This document shows, piece by piece, positions 63,317 to 64,000 of a stretch of DNA of 64,000 bases. The stretch comes from Fictibacillus enclensis (GTDB lineage Bacteria > Bacillota > Bacilli > Bacillales > Fictibacillaceae). How positions within the stretch are numbered: position 1 is the first letter of the stretch; every line of letters starts with the position of its first letter. Where the stretch lies: assembly GCF_001457035.1 (NCBI RefSeq), contig NZ_KQ758617.1, positions 1,054,001 to 1,118,000 on the forward strand, written 5' to 3'. The notes under the pieces are model-generated. The model had not been told where the DNA came from. It saw nothing but the letters and a program-made list of their open reading frames with translations, and searched no databases. The position numbers were made by a program, and so were the translations under genes.

Positions 63317-64000
63317 ATGGACAGAGAACGGTTAATTCTTCTTCATCATTGCCGCGGCGCCGGATGGAAGACCATCCAGTCAATTTTAGCAGTCGATCCC
63401 GACTTAAAAAGCATTTTTCAGCTGACAAAGGCTGAACTCCGGGAGCAGTTACGGATGAACCAGCGGAACAGCAATGATTTTTGGGAGGATATCCGAAATC
63501 TGTCGTATCGTTCAATCAAACAAACATACGAGAAGCATAATATAAAAATACTTACATATTTTGATAGTCATTATCCCGGTGCTCTCCGGTATATTTTTGA
63601 TCCGCCCTGGGTGTTATACAGCAAAGGGAACATGGAAGCATTATCGATGCCTCTTTCCATAAGTATAGTAGGAACCCGGCACCCCACAGGCGGCGGATTA
63701 AAAAGTCTTGAAAAGATCTTGAATCCGCTGCTTCAAAAGGGATGGATGACCGTCAGCGGGCTGGCGGCCGGGATTGACACACATGCCCATGAATTGACAT
63801 TAACGCACTCAGGAAGTACCATTGCAGTACTTGGCTCAGGAATCGGCCAGGTCTATCCTAAGTCCAATATGGCTCTCGCCCGCCGGATTACCAAAAGCGG
63901 ACTGCTTTTGTCAGAATATCCATATGAGACTCCACCGAGAAGGTGGCAGTTTCCAGAACGAAACCGGATTATAAGCGGGCTTACAAGGGGAACACTTGTG
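63317..64000 (+). CDS. dprA: DNA processing protein DprA, 5' part only
   Basis: The first 228 codons; the frame is still open at the window end. A short N-terminal SAM-like helical region (about 1-60) is followed by the Rossmann DprA domain: LSISIVGTRHPTGGG, TVSGLAAGIDTHAHE and TIAVLGSGIGQVYP, then ERNRIISGLTRG. DprA loads RecA onto incoming single-stranded DNA in natural transformation. The ATG follows GGAGG at 63306-63310. In B. subtilis dprA also follows sucD. Confidence 0.95.
   Translation, partial: MDRERLILLHHCRGAGWKTIQSILAVDPDLKSIFQLTKAELREQLRMNQRNSNDFWEDIRNLSYRSIKQTYEKHNIKILTYFDSHYPGALRYIFDPPWVLYSKGNMEALSMPLSISIVGTRHPTGGGLKSLEKILNPLLQKGWMTVSGLAAGIDTHAHELTLTHSGSTIAVLGSGIGQVYPKSNMALARRITKSGLLLSEYPYETPPRRWQFPERNRIISGLTRGTLV

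Overview
The window is a 64 kb piece of chromosome from a spore-forming Bacillota, most likely a Bacillaceae member near Bacillus or Fictibacillus (genus uncertain). Gene order follows, from memory, the Bacillus subtilis ylmH to dprA segment closely. Proteins align end to end with B. subtilis families, ribosome binding sites are strong AGGAGG types, TTG and GTG starts are common, and spore genes (a spoVM locus and a small acid-soluble spore protein) are present. No tRNA, rRNA, insertion sequence, prophage, CRISPR array or defence cluster was seen.

Layout: (1) 1-5.6 kb: end of ylmH, divIVA, an isoleucine T-box leader with ileS, lspA and a RluD-type pseudouridine synthase. (2) 5.6-18.2 kb: the complete pyrimidine operon pyrR-P-B-C-AA-AB-K-D-F-E, with three PyrR-type attenuators and an added methyltransferase gene at its 3' end. 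(3) 18.2-24 kb: rqcH on the minus strand, a Ca2+ P-type ATPase, remA, gmk and rpoZ. (4) 24-37.4 kb: coaBC-priA-def-fmt-rsmB-rlmN-prpC-prkC-rsgA-rpe, then a TPP riboswitch with thiT-thiN. (5) 37.4-43.9 kb: spoVM, rpmB (minus strand), yloU-yloV, sdaAB-sdaAA, recG. (6) 43.9-48.5 kb: a FapR-controlled lipid operon fapR-plsX-fabD-fabG-acpP, then rnc. (7) 48.5-58.3 kb: a DUF1128 gene, smc, ftsY, a 122-bp tandem repeat array, ylxM-ffh, rpsP-khpA, rimM-trmD and rplS with a leader. (8) 58.3-64 kb: lepB, rbgA, rnhB, a spore protein gene, sucC-sucD and a truncated dprA.

Most genes form tightly coupled operons with ATGA or TTGA overlaps and are regulated by recognisable RNA devices: a T-box, three PyrR attenuators, a TPP riboswitch and a probable L19 leader. 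One protein operator, a FapR box, sits on the fapR promoter.

The unusual points are small. The spoVM reading frame is broken by one extra T in a T run. pyrF contains an in-frame 24-bp tandem duplication whose unit is a perfect hairpin. A near-identical 122-bp repeat array fills the ftsY-ylxM gap. The pyrP ribosome binding site lies in its own terminator stem. A methyltransferase gene rides at the end of the pyr operon. I found no convincing new multi-gene system; this is conserved core genome.
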